NCBI RefSeq assembly: GCF_001517625.2
Contig: NZ_LN999827.1
Location: 1 to 64,000 of the forward strand
Origin: Clostridium sp. AT4
GTDB taxonomy: Bacteria > Bacillota > Clostridia > Lachnospirales > Lachnospiraceae
Length of the DNA stretch: 64,000 nucleotides
Reading direction: 5' to 3'
Within the stretch, counting starts at the first letter, position 1, and the number at the start of each line of letters is the position of its first letter. The notes beneath the pieces are model-generated. The model saw nothing but the letters and a program-made list of their open reading frames with translations, was not told where the DNA came from and ran no database searches. The position numbers were made by a program, and so were the translations under genes. This document shows, piece by piece, positions 1 to 9,415 of the stretch.

Positions 1-83
<83 letters not shown>

Positions 84-286
84 GTTGATTCTTATTCAAG
101 ATTACTTAGCTTGGCTAATGTTATCTTAAACCGTTTTACTTGGTTTTTGTTCTGAATTTTCTCAAATCCTAAGGTCTAAACCAAACCTTTTGAATTGTTA
201 GAATTTTCAGGGTTTTACATACTGTTTAATCTTCAATTTTCAAGGAACTTCTTTGTTGTTTGACTTTTCGTCCGCAACGGTTATTT
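84..286 (-). other. rRNA operon leader
   Basis: AT-rich leader between the 16S 5' end and the proximal rrn promoter. It has no credible reading frame. On the minus strand it contains a stretch around 229-252 (GTTCCTTGAAAATTGAAG) like the conserved pre-rRNA sequences of Firmicutes used in antitermination and processing. That role is inference from similarity. The rest of the gene-free stretch (287-493) is promoter DNA described separately. Confidence 0.6.
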
Positions 287-315
287 ATTATAACCGATCG
301 TTTTTCATTTGTCAA
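287..315 (-). promoter_or_regulatory. rrn promoter P2 (proximal)
   Basis: On the minus strand TTGACA (310-315) is followed by a 17-base spacer and TATAAT (287-292). This is a perfect sigma-A promoter, preceded by an A-tract typical of UP elements, and it points into the 16S gene. Confidence 0.85.
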
Positions 316-380
316 CAACTTTTTTAAATTTATTTTTTCTTTTTTTCAAACGCCCCTGCGCTCTCTCAGGCGCGAGATAT

Positions 381-409
381 ATAATATCAAACATATCTTC
401 ATATGTCAA
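381..409 (-). promoter_or_regulatory. rrn promoter P1 (distal)
   Basis: On the minus strand TTGACA (404-409), 17 bases, TATTAT (381-386). The -35 lies in the same AAAAAGTTGACA context as the proximal promoter, so the two look like a duplicated promoter module about 94 bases apart. Tandem promoters are usual for rRNA operons. Confidence 0.75.
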
Positions 410-493
410 CAACTTTTTTAAGATTTTTTATTTTATTTTTTCTCAACCAGGCGTTTCCCTGATTTGTGTGATCAAAAGCGAATATTTAGACAA

Positions 494-519
494 TTTCAGG
501 CTTCCGAAGAAGCCTGAAA
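494..519 (-). terminator. Terminator-like hairpin after uvrA
   Basis: A perfect 11-bp inverted repeat (494-504 with 509-519) closes a loop that reads UUCG in the minus-strand transcript, an exceptionally stable tetraloop. It lies 20 bases past the uvrA stop. The downstream U-tract is weak, so it may act partly as an RNA 3'-end stabiliser. It also insulates the rrn promoters. Confidence 0.65.
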
Positions 520-539
520 CCCATCTGCGCCAAAGGCGT

Positions 540-3365
540 TTACAGAAGATATTTCTTTATATATCTCCCTGTATAGGATACCGGGCTTTCCGATACTTCT
601 TCCGGCGTTCCCTTTGCGATCACCGTACCGCCCTTGTCTCCGCCCTCAGGGCCGATATCAATAATATAATCTGCCGTCTTGATCACATCCAGATTGTGTT
701 CGATTACAACTACCGTATTCCCTCCGTCAGAAAGGCGGCGCAGAATCTCGATCAGTTTATGAACGTCAGCAAAATGAAGTCCTGTGGTAGGCTCGTCCAA
801 AATATAGATGGTCTTTCCGGTTCCTCGCTTGGAAAGCTCTGTCGCCAGCTTGATCCTCTGCGCCTCACCGCCGGAAAGTTCTGTGGAGGGCTGTCCCAGA
901 CGGATATATCCAAGCCCTACATCATAAAGGGTCTGGATCTTTCTGGTAATGGAAGGTACATTTTCAAAAAACGTCAGGGCATCCTCCACTGTCATATTTA
1001 ATACATCATAGATCGTCTTTCCCTTATACTTTACCTCCAGCGTTTCTCTGTTATACCGCTTTCCTCCGCAAACCTCACATGGCACATATACATCCGGAAG
1101 AAAATGCATCTCAATCTTGATGATCCCATCGCCGGAGCAGGCCTCGCAGCGTCCGCCCTTCACATTAAAGCTGAAACGCCCTTTGCTGTATCCCCTGGCT
1201 TTTGCATCACTGGTGGATGCAAACAGATCGCGGATCAGGTCAAATACTCCCGTGTAGGTGGCAGGATTCGATCTTGGAGTACGGCCAATGGGAGACTGGT
1301 CAATGGCAATAATCTTATCCAGCTGCTCTGCCCCCTCAATACACTTATGCTTTCCCGGTATGGTTCTGGCGCGGTTCAGCTTCTTCGCCAGAGCTTTATA
1401 CAGAATCTCATTCACAAGGGAGCTCTTTCCGGAGCCGGATACACCAGTAACGCAGGTCATCACTCCCAAAGGGAAGGATACATCAATATTTTTCAGATTA
1501 TTTTCCGCCGCCTTTCGCACTGTGATCCAGCCTGCTGGCGTCCGGCGCTTGTCCGGTATGGGAATACGGATGCGGCCGCTTAAGTAAGCCCCGGTAATCG
1601 AATCCGGATTTGCCATGATCTCCTCTGCCGTACCTACCGCTACGATCTTCCCACCATGTTCACCGGCCCTGGGACCGATATCCACAATACAGTCCGCTGC
1701 CCGCATGGTATCCTCATCATGCTCCACCACCAGAACACTGTTGCCCAGATCCCTCAAATGCAGCAGCGTCTTTAAAAGCTTGTCATTGTCCCTCTGGTGA
1801 AGGCCGATACTTGGCTCATCCAGAATATAGGCCACGCCTACCAGTCCGGAACCAATCTGCGTTGCCAGACGGATGCGCTGGGCCTCTCCGCCCGATAAAG
1901 TGCCTGTAGCCCGCGAAAGAGACAGATAATCCAGTCCCACATCAATAAGAAAGCTGATCCTGGCCCGGATCTCCTTTAAAATAGATTCTCCAATGGTCTG
2001 CTGCATAGGAGTCAGCTTCAGCTCATCCATAAACTCCTTAAACTTCACAATGGACATATTGGTGGCTTCATAGATATTCCTGCCTCCTACCGTTACTGCC
2101 AGAGATTCCTTTTTCAGTCTCTGTCCGCGGCACACCGGACAGGGCGTAATACGCATATATGTCTCATATTCCGCCTTGGACGCCTCAGAAAAGGTTTCCT
2201 TGTAACGGCGGCTGACATTTTCAATCAGCCCCTCAAAGGCCACATCATAGACGCCTTCGCCTCTCTGGCTCTTATAGCGTACCTTTACCTCATGTCCTCC
2301 GGTACCGTACAGCAGGATATCATGGATTTCCTTCGGATATGCCTCAAAGGGCGTATCCAGATCAAAGTGGTACTCTTTCGCCAGAGCATCAAGGATCGCC
2401 CTGGTAAAGCTTCCCTTATCCGTGCAGGACTGCCAGCCTAAAACCACGATGGCCCCCTGGTTAATGGACAGGGACGGATCCGGAATCATCAGGCTTTCAT
2501 CAAATTCCATCTTATACCCCAAGCCAAAGCACTCCGGACAGGCGCCAAAGGGATTGTTAAAGGAAAAGCTTCTCGGTTCTACCTCATCGATACTGATATT
2601 GCAGTCCGGACAGGAAAAGCTCTGGCTGAAATTAACTGGCTCCCCTCCGATCACATCTACCGTCATCAGGCCGCCGCTTAAGGCCATAACCGTCTCAATG
2701 GAGTCTGTCAGACGATTTTCAATCCCTTCTTTCACTACCAGACGGTCTACCACGATCTCTATATTGTGTTTGATATTCTTTTCAAGATGAATCTCCTCAG
2801 AAAGCTCATAGAGATTTCCATCAATCCGTACACGCATATAACCGCTTTTTCTGGCCTGCTCCAGAACCTTTACATGCTCTCCCTTCCGTCCCCGGACCAC
2901 AGGCGCTAACAGCTGCAGCCTTGTACGCTCCGGCATAGCCATAATCTGGTCTACCATCTGATCAATGGTCTGCTTGTGAATCTCCCTTCCGCACTTCGGA
3001 CAATGGGGGATTCCCACTCTGGCATAAAGAAGCCTCATATAATCATAAATCTCTGTCACCGTACCCACCGTGGAGCGCGGATTACGGTTCGTGGATTTCT
3101 GATCAATGGAAATGGCCGGAGACAGGCCTTCAATGCTTTCTACATCCGGCTTTTCCATCTGTCCTAAAAACTGACGGGCATAGGAGGACAGGGATTCCAT
3201 ATAGCGTCTCTGTCCCTCTGCATAAATCGTGTCAAACGCCAGTGAAGATTTTCCAGAGCCCGAAAGGCCCGTCAAAACCACCAGCTCATCTCTGGGAATA
3301 TCCACGGAAACATGCTTCAGATTATGTTCGCTGGCTCCCCGGATCTTAATGTATTGCTTTGCCAT
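540..3365 (-). CDS. uvrA: UvrA, excinuclease ABC subunit A
   Basis: DNA-damage recognition subunit of nucleotide excision repair; an ATPase dimer that loads UvrB at lesions in the cytoplasm. It is a full-length tandem ABC ATPase: first Walker [15 protein letters not shown] near residue 35, zinc-binding Cys pairs (CPKCGR; CPDC...CPEC; CEAC...CEVC), two LSGGEAQRI signature motifs, and the second P-loop [15 protein letters not shown]. The start chosen is [10 protein letters not shown] at 3365, because TTAGGAG lies 8 bases upstream; an in-frame start 30 bases earlier lies inside the promoter leader and has no ribosome-binding site. At about 941 residues it has the normal length. An SOS box and promoter lie directly upstream, and a hairpin ends the transcript. 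Identification is secure. Confidence 0.98.
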   Translation of the reverse strand: MAKQYIKIRGASEHNLKHVSVDIPRDELVVLTGLSGSGKSSLAFDTIYAEGQRRYMESLSSYARQFLGQMEKPDVESIEGLSPAISIDQKSTNRNPRSTVGTVTEIYDYMRLLYARVGIPHCPKCGREIHKQTIDQMVDQIMAMPERTRLQLLAPVVRGRKGEHVKVLEQARKSGYMRVRIDGNLYELSEEIHLEKNIKHNIEIVVDRLVVKEGIENRLTDSIETVMALSGGLMTVDVIGGEPVNFSQSFSCPDCNISIDEVEPRSFSFNNPFGACPECFGLGYKMEFDESLMIPDPSLSINQGAIVVLGWQSCTDKGSFTRAILDALAKEYHFDLDTPFEAYPKEIHDILLYGTGGHEVKVRYKSQRGEGVYDVAFEGLIENVSRRYKETFSEASKAEYETYMRITPCPVCRGQRLKKESLAVTVGGRNIYEATNMSIVKFKEFMDELKLTPMQQTIGESILKEIRARISFLIDVGLDYLSLSRATGTLSGGEAQRIRLATQIGSGLVGVAYILDEPSIGLHQRDNDKLLKTLLHLRDLGNSVLVVEHDEDTMRAADCIVDIGPRAGEHGGKIVAVGTAEEIMANPDSITGAYLSGRIRIPIPDKRRTPAGWITVRKAAENNLKNIDVSFPLGVMTCVTGVSGSGKSSLVNEILYKALAKKLNRARTIPGKHKCIEGAEQLDKIIAIDQSPIGRTPRSNPATYTGVFDLIRDLFASTSDAKARGYSKGRFSFNVKGGRCEACSGDGIIKIEMHFLPDVYVPCEVCGGKRYNRETLEVKYKGKTIYDVLNMTVEDALTFFENVPSITRKIQTLYDVGLGYIRLGQPSTELSGGEAQRIKLATELSKRGTGKTIYILDEPTTGLHFADVHKLIEILRRLSDGGNTVVVIEHNLDVIKTADYIIDIGPEGGDKGGTVIAKGTPEEVSESPVSYTGRYIKKYLL

Positions 3366-3397
3366 GGCGTAAACTCCTAAAATCATTTGATGCAATC

Positions 3398-3426
3398 AGT
3401 ATATCACATCAAAGCCTGTTTTTCAA
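3398..3426 (-). promoter_or_regulatory. uvrA promoter
   Basis: On the minus strand TTGAAA (3421-3426), 17-base spacer, TATACT (3398-3403), with a TG one base ahead of the -10. The -35 overlaps the LexA-type operator described separately, as expected for a LexA-repressed promoter. Confidence 0.85.
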
Positions 3427-3437
3427 ACATTTGTTCG
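3424..3437 (-). promoter_or_regulatory. SOS box (LexA/DinR operator)
   Basis: The minus strand reads CGAACAAATGTTTG, matching the Gram-positive LexA consensus CGAAC-N4-GTTYG. It overlaps the -35 of the uvrA promoter. uvrA is a classic SOS gene, so damage-inducible control is very likely. Confidence 0.85.
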
Positions 3438-3458
3438 ATATTACAAAAAAGGAAATTC

Positions 3459-3743
3459 CTATCTGCACAGACATTCCCTTCCTTTAAAAACCTCGCACAT
3501 AATTCCGGCTCCCAGACGAAATCCGTCACAGAAGGTCTGGCTTTTTTCTATATAAGTCAGCTCCAGATAATGCTCTAACAGCGCATCAAAACTCTTTCGG
3601 CTTTCATCGTCCAGCTTTTTTGAAAATTCCTCGATTTCCTGAACTGACTGTCTGCACAGCCGGTCATACTCCTCATTTCCCTGAATCACGTTTTCTGCCG
3701 GAGTTAAATCTCCCGCATACAGCTGCTCCAAAATACTGCTCAT
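3459..3743 (-). CDS. DUF6809 family protein
   Basis: A 94-residue soluble, acidic, helix-rich protein of unknown function. The sequence pattern (start LEQLYAGDLTPAENV, end FCDGFRLGAGIMCEVFKGRE) matches small proteins grouped as DUF6809, common in Lachnospiraceae and Ruminococcaceae. That match is from memory of the family, not a search. It sits between ftsH and uvrA on the same strand, with an AAAGGCAGGTAAG ribosome-binding region upstream, separated from ftsH by a long hairpin and from uvrA by the SOS promoter. It is therefore probably transcribed mainly on its own or by read-through from ftsH. No catalytic motif is visible. Confidence 0.75.
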   Translation of the reverse strand: MSSILEQLYAGDLTPAENVIQGNEEYDRLCRQSVQEIEEFSKKLDDESRKSFDALLEHYLELTYIEKSQTFCDGFRLGAGIMCEVFKGRECLCR

Positions 3744-3799
3744 CTGTCTTACCTGCCTTTCTTAATTTAGTACATATGTTCGGGTATTTCATCATAACA

Positions 3800-3856
3800 C
3801 AGCCCCGGAGCAAATGCAATCGAACAAAACCTTACGATTGCACCCGTCCGGGGCTG
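3800..3856 (-). terminator. Two-part hairpin between ftsH and the DUF6809 gene
   Basis: Nested inverted repeats: outer CAGCCCCGGA (3800-3809) with TCCGGGGCTG (3847-3856), inner TGCAATCG (3815-3822) with CGATTGCA (3835-3842). They begin 12 bases past the ftsH stop. There is no good U-tract, so this is either a weak terminator or a stabilising 3' structure. Confidence 0.55.
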
Positions 3857-3867
3857 TAATCTTTCTT

Positions 3868-5757
3868 TTATTCTTCCTCTTTCAAGGTATTTTCCCCATC
3901 TGCGCTCTGTTTTTCAAAAATCTCCATAAACTCTTCCCCGGTGATCGTCTCCTTATCCAGAAGATAAGCCGCAATCTCATGGAGCTTTGTCTCGTTTTCC
4001 TTTAAAATGTGAATTGCCTTTTCATGCTGCTCCCGGACGATCTGAACTACCTTTTCATCAATCCGTTTGGCTGTTTCCGGAGAGCACATCAGAGAGGTAT
4101 CTCCTCCCAGATACTGATTATTCACCGTTTCCATGGCAACCATGTCAAATTCATCCGTCATGCCATATCGCGTTACCATGGCTCTTGCGATCTTGGTTGC
4201 CTGCTCGATATCATTGGAGGCTCCTGTGGTAATAGAATGGAAAATAACTTCCTCTGCCGCCCGTCCGCCTGTAAAGGTGGCAATCTTATTTAACGCCTCA
4301 TCCCGGCTCATCAGATACCGTTCGCCCTGATCAACCTGCATGGTATATCCAAGGGCTCCTGAAGTTCTTGGAATTATGGTAATCTTCTGAACGGGAGCGC
4401 TGTGGGTCTGACAGGCCGCTACCAGAGCGTGTCCCACCTCATGGTACGCCACGATCCGGCGCTCATCCGGCGGAATCACCGCGTTTTTCTTCTGGTAGCC
4501 TGCAATGACGGTTTCCACACTTTCCTGAAGATCCTCCTGGCACACCGCCTTTCTTCCAAAGCGCACCGCCCGCAGCGCAGCCTCATTGACAATATTTGCA
4601 AGTTCTGCGCCGCTGGCTCCTGCCGTAGCCCTGGCAATGGCATTATAATCTACATCATCGGACATCTTAACCTTCTGTCCGTGTACCTTTAAAATTGCCT
4701 CTCTTCCCTTTAAATCAGGCAGCTCTACCGGTACCCGGCGGTCAAACCGTCCCGGACGCAGCAGGGCCGGATCCAGGGATTCCGGACGGTTGGTTGCCGC
4801 GAGGATTACCACGCCCTTCTTTCCGTCAAAGCCGTCCATCTCTGTCAGAAGCTGATTTAAGGTCTGCTCTCTCTCATCATTTCCGCTCATACCGCCGCCG
4901 TCGCGCTTCTTTCCGATGGTATCGATCTCATCAATAAACACAATACAGGGAGCCTTTTCATTGGCCTGCTTAAAGAGATCTCTCACCTTGGCAGCGCCCA
5001 TACCCACAAACATCTCTACAAATTCTGAACCGGAAATGGAAAAAAACGGAACATGGGCTTCGCCTGCCACAGCCTTTGCAAGAAGGGTTTTTCCCGTTCC
5101 GGGAGGGCCTACCAAAAGAGCGCCCTTTGGCAGATTGGCTCCGATATCCGCATATTTTTCCGGATTGTGAAGGAAATCTACAATCTCCTTTAAAGCGTCC
5201 TTGGCCTCTTCCTCTCCAGCCACGTCACGAAACGTAACGCCGGTTTCATTTTCCCCGTAAATCTTTGCATTGGACTTGCCAAAGGTCATGGCGTTTCCGC
5301 CGCCCATGCGCTTTGCCATCATCCGCGCCATAATCTGTCCGATGACTACAAACATCAGGATTGGGAAAATCCATGTCATCAGAAAATTAACCAGGGGGGA
5401 TTCCTTGTGCGGGATCTGTTTGGTATAAACCTCCACCCCTGCCGCTGAAAGCTTGGCCTCCAGTTCATCTTCCGTAACCATATTTCCTGTCTTGTAGGTT
5501 ATGGCAGACCACTGGGGTCTGGCTCCCTCCTCCGGCTTTAACGAATAAACAATCTCTGTATTGTCACTGCTTACATATGCCTCTTTGATATTTCCCGCAT
5601 CCAGCTGAGCCGTAAACTCACTGAACGGCACCTCCATGGAGCGTTCCATCATAGACGGGAATACAAGTGCATTTAAAACCATCACGACCAGAAGGACGAT
5701 GATGTAATAATAGAGAAACGGCTTTTTATTTCCGTCATCGCTGTTTTTTATACCCAT
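3868..5757 (-). CDS. ftsH: FtsH, ATP-dependent zinc metalloprotease
   Basis: Membrane-anchored AAA+ protease that degrades misassembled membrane proteins and some cytosolic regulators. Visible features: two membrane segments flanking a short extracytoplasmic domain (roughly residues 12-32 and 120-140), Walker A GPPGTGKT, Walker B IVFIDEID, second region of homology ending [22 protein letters not shown], and the zinc site HEVGH. The start MGIKNSDD at 5757 is preferred over one 33 bases upstream because AAAGGAAG precedes it. At 629 residues it is typical in length. Its own promoter lies just upstream. Identification is secure. Confidence 0.98.
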   Translation of the reverse strand: MGIKNSDDGNKKPFLYYYIIVLLVVMVLNALVFPSMMERSMEVPFSEFTAQLDAGNIKEAYVSSDNTEIVYSLKPEEGARPQWSAITYKTGNMVTEDELEAKLSAAGVEVYTKQIPHKESPLVNFLMTWIFPILMFVVIGQIMARMMAKRMGGGNAMTFGKSNAKIYGENETGVTFRDVAGEEEAKDALKEIVDFLHNPEKYADIGANLPKGALLVGPPGTGKTLLAKAVAGEAHVPFFSISGSEFVEMFVGMGAAKVRDLFKQANEKAPCIVFIDEIDTIGKKRDGGGMSGNDEREQTLNQLLTEMDGFDGKKGVVILAATNRPESLDPALLRPGRFDRRVPVELPDLKGREAILKVHGQKVKMSDDVDYNAIARATAGASGAELANIVNEAALRAVRFGRKAVCQEDLQESVETVIAGYQKKNAVIPPDERRIVAYHEVGHALVAACQTHSAPVQKITIIPRTSGALGYTMQVDQGERYLMSRDEALNKIATFTGGRAAEEVIFHSITTGASNDIEQATKIARAMVTRYGMTDEFDMVAMETVNNQYLGGDTSLMCSPETAKRIDEKVVQIVREQHEKAIHILKENETKLHEIAAYLLDKETITGEEFMEIFEKQSADGENTLKEEE

Positions 5758-5817
5758 ACAGTTTCTTCCTTTCCCAGACCGGCTGCGCATATTTTACCAC
5801 CGCCGCTGTATATAGCT

Positions 5818-5846
5818 AAGATAATACCAATTTTACCTTTTATCAA
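5818..5846 (-). promoter_or_regulatory. ftsH promoter
   Basis: Minus strand TTGATA (5841-5846), 17 bases, TATCTT (5818-5823), about 60 bases before the ftsH start codon. A good sigma-A match in an AT-rich gap between two convergently insulated operons. Confidence 0.65.
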
Positions 5847-5887
5847 TAGACTTTATCAAATATTCTCATAATTTATTGGAATTTAAT

Positions 5888-5935
5888 CAAAAAATCCCGC
5901 AGCTGGCACATACAGCGCCGAAGCCGCAGGATTCC
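5888..5935 (-). terminator. Rho-independent terminator of the amino-acid ABC operon
   Basis: Minus strand stem AATCCTGCGGCT pairs with AGCTGCGGGATT (5893-5904 with 5922-5933, two G-U pairs) and is followed by six T. It lies immediately past the transporter ATPase stop at 5941. Confidence 0.85.
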
Positions 5936-5940
5936 CTGTT

Positions 5941-6690
5941 TTATAATACCTTGCTTAAAAAACTCTTTAAACGCTCATTTTTAGGATTTGTGAAAAATTC
6001 CTCAGGAGCTGCCTCCTCCATAATATAACCGCCGTCCATAAACAGAACGCGGGTAGCTACCTCTCTGGCAAAGCCCATCTCATGGGTAACGACCACCATC
6101 GTCATCTTCTCTTCTGCCAGATCGCGCATAACGTTTAATACTTCTCCTACCATCTCCGGATCAAGGGCTGAGGTAGGCTCATCAAAGAGCATCACATCCG
6201 GCTTCATGCAGAGAGCTCTCACAATAGCGATTCGCTGCTTCTGTCCTCCGGAAAGCTGGCTGGGATAAGCATGGGCACGGTCTGCCAGCCCCACGCGCTC
6301 TAACAGCCGCATGGCCTCTTTTTCTGCCTCCTCCTGGCTGATTCCCTGAAGCTTTACAGGGCCGATGGTAAGATTTTTCATAATGTCCATATGAGGGAAC
6401 AGATTAAACTGCTGGAATACCATTCCCATCTTCTGGCGATGCTTATCAATGTTTGTCTTTGGATCTGTGATATCGGTTCCCTCAAAGAAAATATGGCCTC
6501 TGGTGGGCTCCTCCAGACGGTTTAAGCACCGAAGGAAAGTACTCTTTCCGGAGCCGGAAGGTCCGATCACGAAAACCACATCGCCTTTATTGATATCTAC
6601 ACTGATATCCTTTAATACATCTACGGCTCCAAAGCTTTTCCCAAGACCCTGAACATGGATCAGCGCTTCTTCTTTCTTATTACCGCTCAT
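5941..6690 (-). CDS. Polar amino-acid ABC transporter, ATP-binding protein
   Basis: GlnQ/HisP-type ATPase that powers amino-acid uptake at the cytoplasmic face. Motifs: Walker [13 protein letters not shown] (near residue 42), Q-loop [12 protein letters not shown], signature [15 protein letters not shown], Walker [18 protein letters not shown]-loop [10 protein letters not shown]. The 249 residues are the usual length. The gene overlaps the permease gene by 11 bases and has AAAGGAGG ten bases upstream of its ATG. It is last in a binding-protein/permease/ATPase operon and is followed by a clear terminator. The precise substrate cannot be read from this subunit; glutamine, cystine or basic amino acids are all possible. 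Confidence 0.95.
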   Translation of the reverse strand: MSGNKKEEALIHVQGLGKSFGAVDVLKDISVDINKGDVVFVIGPSGSGKSTFLRCLNRLEEPTRGHIFFEGTDITDPKTNIDKHRQKMGMVFQQFNLFPHMDIMKNLTIGPVKLQGISQEEAEKEAMRLLERVGLADRAHAYPSQLSGGQKQRIAIVRALCMKPDVMLFDEPTSALDPEMVGEVLNVMRDLAEEKMTMVVVTHEMGFAREVATRVLFMDGGYIMEEAAPEEFFTNPKNERLKSFLSKVL

Positions 6691-7372
6691 TCTGACGCAG
6701 CCTCCTTTCCAGAATCTGGATCAGTTTTGTAAAGATCAATACAATCGTAAGATATACCAGCGCCACTGCGATCAAGGGCATAAATGCGCTGTAGGTCCTG
6801 CTTCGTATAATATCGCCGCCCTTGGTAAGATCCTGAATGGCAATATAACCCGAAACAGAGGTTTCCTTTAAAAGAGAAATAAACTCATTACACAGGGTAG
6901 GAAGCACAACCTTAAATGCCTGAGGCATAATGATGTAGCGCATGGTCTGAAAATAGTTAAAGCCAAGGCTTCGTCCTGCTTCCATCTGTCCCGGATCGAT
7001 CGACATGATACCGCTTCGGAAGATTTCAGCTACATAAGCGCCGGAATTGATTCCAAAAGCCATAATCGCCACGATCACCTTGTCGATGCGTGCGCTGCCG
7101 AATACAACAAAATAGATGATCAGCAGCTGTACTACAACCGGCGTTCCGCGGATTACGGTCAGATAAATCTGACAGATCACATTGAGGAATTTAAGTTTTC
7201 CCGTTTTATCATGGGTGGAGCGGATCATTCCCACAATAAAGCCCAGCACAATACCCATAAGGCAGGCAAAGCAGGTGATGATCAGAGTTGTCTGCAGACC
7301 ATCTGTAATATAACGCCACCGATCCTCAGATATAAAATTTAAATAAAATGCATTTGTAAAATTTTCCCACAT
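6680..7372 (-). CDS. Polar amino-acid ABC transporter, permease
   Basis: HisM/GlnP-type membrane subunit with about five transmembrane helices. The first is around residues 25-48 ([22 protein letters not shown]) and the last near the C-terminus ([15 protein letters not shown]). The EAA loop that docks on the ATPase is visible as [24 protein letters not shown]. At 230 residues it is typical. Only one permease gene is present, so the channel is presumably a homodimer. A strong hairpin separates it from the upstream binding-protein gene, while it overlaps the downstream ATPase gene. Confidence 0.94.
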   Translation of the reverse strand: MWENFTNAFYLNFISEDRWRYITDGLQTTLIITCFACLMGIVLGFIVGMIRSTHDKTGKLKFLNVICQIYLTVIRGTPVVVQLLIIYFVVFGSARIDKVIVAIMAFGINSGAYVAEIFRSGIMSIDPGQMEAGRSLGFNYFQTMRYIIMPQAFKVVLPTLCNEFISLLKETSVSGYIAIQDLTKGGDIIRSRTYSAFMPLIAVALVYLTIVLIFTKLIQILERRLRQNER

Positions 7373-7516
7373 TCCACTTTTCCCTTTCTTTTATGAATGT
7401 GTAAGCCAGAACAGTTCCTTCGTTCCGGAATCTGTCTCACCTCTGCTTGCTGCTCTGTGACGGGACGCAGACAGACAGCCGCCCGCAGCAGATTTCAGAC
7501 AGGCTCCGGAAAAGAC

Positions 7517-7539
7517 CCGGCCCGCACCTGGCGGACCGG
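7517..7539 (-). other. Intercistronic stem-loop (attenuator or stabiliser)
   Basis: Minus strand CCGGTCCGC, 5-base loop, GCGGGCCGG: nine base pairs, one of them U-G, eight of them GC. It lies 14 bases past the binding-protein stop and before the permease gene. It is followed by GTCTTTT, only a partial U-tract. Such hairpins commonly raise binding-protein mRNA relative to permease mRNA; that role is inference. Confidence 0.6.
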
Positions 7540-7553
7540 ATATTGGCTGATTC

Positions 7554-8396
7554 TTATTCTGCTGTGATGTATTTTGCTACGATCTCATCCAGAGTCCCCT
7601 CGGACTCTAACTCAGAAAGTGCGCCGTTGATCTTGTCAAGGAGTTCTGTATTTCCCTTCTTAACAGCAATCGCATATTCCTCCTCTGTAAAGGCCTCATC
7701 TAACATTTTGATGCCCTCAGTCTCAGCTACGAACGTCTTTGCCGGCTCGCCATCGATCACAACTGCATCGATCTTGCCCTGGCTTAATGCCTGAACAGCC
7801 TCAAAACCCTTGTTGTAACGCTCTACGGTCGTTCCCTCTGCCTCCAAATCGGAAACATAGATATCGCCGGTGGTTCCCAGCTGAACGCCTACTACAACAC
7901 CCTTTAAGTCATCCGGGCCTGCAATCGCGCTGTCTTCTTTTACGATGATCATCTGGGATGCCTTTGCGTAAGTATCAGAAAAATCTACAGACACTTTTCT
8001 GTCCTCAGTTACGGTCATGCCAGCCAGACCCATATCGGCCTTTCCGGAAGTAATTTCAGGAATAACGGAATCAAATGCTACATCCTCGATCTCTAATTCC
8101 ATGCCCATCTTATCTGCAATGGCTTTTGCGATCTCTACGTCAATGCCAACGATCTCGCCGCCGTCATGGTACTCATAAGGCGGGAACTCTGCGTTGGTTG
8201 CCATTACCAGAACACCGCCTGCTGCTTCGGTCTCTTCCTTAGCCGCTGTGGTCTCTTCTGCCTTTGGGTCCTCTGCCTTGGTATCCTCTGCTTTTGCCTC
8301 TGTCTTAGCTGCTGTGGTCTCTGCAGCAGAACCGCCGCAGGCAGTTAACGATGCTGCCATTAAAGCTGCTGTAAATGCAAGTACATATTTTTTCAT
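7554..8396 (-). CDS. Amino-acid ABC transporter, substrate-binding lipoprotein
   Basis: Extracellular binding protein anchored by a lipid. The N-terminus is a signal peptide with lipobox SLTAC-GG (Cys at residue 20), followed by a low-complexity Ala/Glu/Lys/Thr linker to about residue 60 and then the SBP_bac_3 fold: VLVMATNAEFPPYEYHDGGEIVGIDVEIAKAIA. The family's ligand-contact patterns are present (GKADMGLAGMTVTEDR; GVQLGTTGDIY). At 280 residues it is normal in length. It is first in its operon, with GAGGAG eight bases upstream of ATG, and a promoter plus palindromic operator ahead. The substrate is unknown; ligand contacts fit polar amino acids. Confidence 0.95.
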   Translation of the reverse strand: MKKYVLAFTAALMAASLTACGGSAAETTAAKTEAKAEDTKAEDPKAEETTAAKEETEAAGGVLVMATNAEFPPYEYHDGGEIVGIDVEIAKAIADKMGMELEIEDVAFDSVIPEITSGKADMGLAGMTVTEDRKVSVDFSDTYAKASQMIIVKEDSAIAGPDDLKGVVVGVQLGTTGDIYVSDLEAEGTTVERYNKGFEAVQALSQGKIDAVVIDGEPAKTFVAETEGIKMLDEAFTEEEYAIAVKKGNTELLDKINGALSELESEGTLDEIVAKYITAE

Positions 8397-8428
8397 AATG
8401 CTCTCTCCTCTTTCCGTTTTGCTTAATC

Positions 8429-8444
8429 ATGCATATGTATGCAT
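8429..8444. promoter_or_regulatory. Palindromic operator candidate in the transporter leader
   Basis: ATGCAT-ATGT-ATGCAT is a perfect 6+6 palindrome with a 4-base spacer, about 20-35 bases downstream of the predicted transcription start of the transporter operon. The geometry TGnAT-N4-ATnCA resembles an ArgR/AhrC half-operator pair (TGAAT-N4-ATTCA) but differs at the third base of each arm, so the regulator is only a suggestion. Confidence 0.4.
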
Positions 8445-8469
8445 AAATATAAATTCAGTAACGTTTTAT

Positions 8470-8497
8470 ATTATAGACACTTTTTTCATTTTCGCAA
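8470..8497 (-). promoter_or_regulatory. Promoter of the amino-acid ABC operon
   Basis: Minus strand TTGCGA (8492-8497), 16 bases, TATAAT (8470-8475), about 75 bases upstream of the binding-protein start codon. Confidence 0.7.
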
Positions 8498-8533
8498 GAG
8501 GTAATTTTTGATTCACCTCATTTTGTCCGGTTT

Positions 8534-9379
8534 TTACTGTAAAACATTGCTTCGGGCTGCCTGAATCAGATGCTTTGCCAGTACTGCAGTGGTTACGGCT
8601 CCTACGCCTCCCGGCACTGGTGTAAGGAGAAGGTTCCGGCTCTCCATGGATGCCTGATCCACATCACCGCAGAGTTTTCCGTTTTCGTCCACATTAATGC
8701 CCACATCGATCACCACCGCGCCATCTGATACCCAGCTTTCTTCCACCATTCCCGCCTTTCCTGCCGCAGCTACTAAGATCTCAGCCTGCCGGCAGATTTC
8801 AGGAAGCTCTTTGGTGCGCGTATGGCAGATCGTCACGGTAGCGTTTTCCTTAAGGAGCAGCATGGACAGCGGTTTTCCTATTACCATGCTCCGTCCGATC
8901 ACTGCCGCACGCTTTCCTTCTATAGAAATGTTATTTGCTTTCAGTATCTCGATCACCGCCTCTGCAGTACAGGGTGCAAAGCCGGAAGGATCTCCTGAAA
9001 ACACCTTTGCAATGTTTACCGGTGAAATACCATCCAGATCCTTTCCAGGATCGATCATGGCTTCAATCTCCTTCTCCTTTATCTGCCCCGGAAGCGGGCG
9101 CAGAAGCAAAATGCCCGTAACATCCGGATCCTTATTGATCTTCTGAAAGGCTTCTTTAAACTCTTCGTCTGAAATATCCTTCGGAAATACAAAGGTCTGC
9201 ACCCTCAGCCCAAAGGCTTCCATCTTTTTTACAGCACTTCTTTCATAGGACATATCGTCCGGTTTTTCTCCTACCCGGATAATGGCAAGCTTGGGAACCG
9301 ATCCCTGAAGCTGTTTTATTTCCTCCGCAGCCCACTCTCTGATGGCAGCAGAAACAGGAGCGCCCTTTAAAAATTCCAT
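8534..9379 (-). CDS. folD: FolD, methylene-THF dehydrogenase / methenyl-THF cyclohydrolase
   Basis: Bifunctional one-carbon enzyme interconverting 5,10-methylene-, 5,10-methenyl- and 10-formyl-tetrahydrofolate, NAD(P)-linked, cytoplasmic. Motifs: the SYERSAVKKMEAFG region carrying the catalytic Lys, substrate loop GILLLRPLPGQI, DPGKDLDGI, Rossmann segment AAVIGRSMVIGKPLSMLLL, and the C-terminal TPVPGGVGAVTTAVL. The start MEFLKG at 9379 fits GAGGAGG eight bases upstream; a Met two codons earlier is only two bases from the ribosome-binding site. Length is about 281 residues, as usual. It follows the cyclodeaminase gene by about 36 bases, forming a one-carbon operon. Confidence 0.96.
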   Translation of the reverse strand: MEFLKGAPVSAAIREWAAEEIKQLQGSVPKLAIIRVGEKPDDMSYERSAVKKMEAFGLRVQTFVFPKDISDEEFKEAFQKINKDPDVTGILLLRPLPGQIKEKEIEAMIDPGKDLDGISPVNIAKVFSGDPSGFAPCTAEAVIEILKANNISIEGKRAAVIGRSMVIGKPLSMLLLKENATVTICHTRTKELPEICRQAEILVAAAGKAGMVEESWVSDGAVVIDVGINVDENGKLCGDVDQASMESRNLLLTPVPGGVGAVTTAVLAKHLIQAARSNVLQ

Positions 9380-9415
9380 TTTCATTTCCTCCTCATGTTT
9401 AATGGTTCTGTGTCA

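Noticed and set aside
309-1001. Plus-strand frame over the rrn promoters and the uvrA 3' end
   Set aside because: It crosses two rrn promoters and a hairpin and overlaps the uvrA coding sequence in antisense; composition and lack of a ribosome-binding site mark it as spurious.
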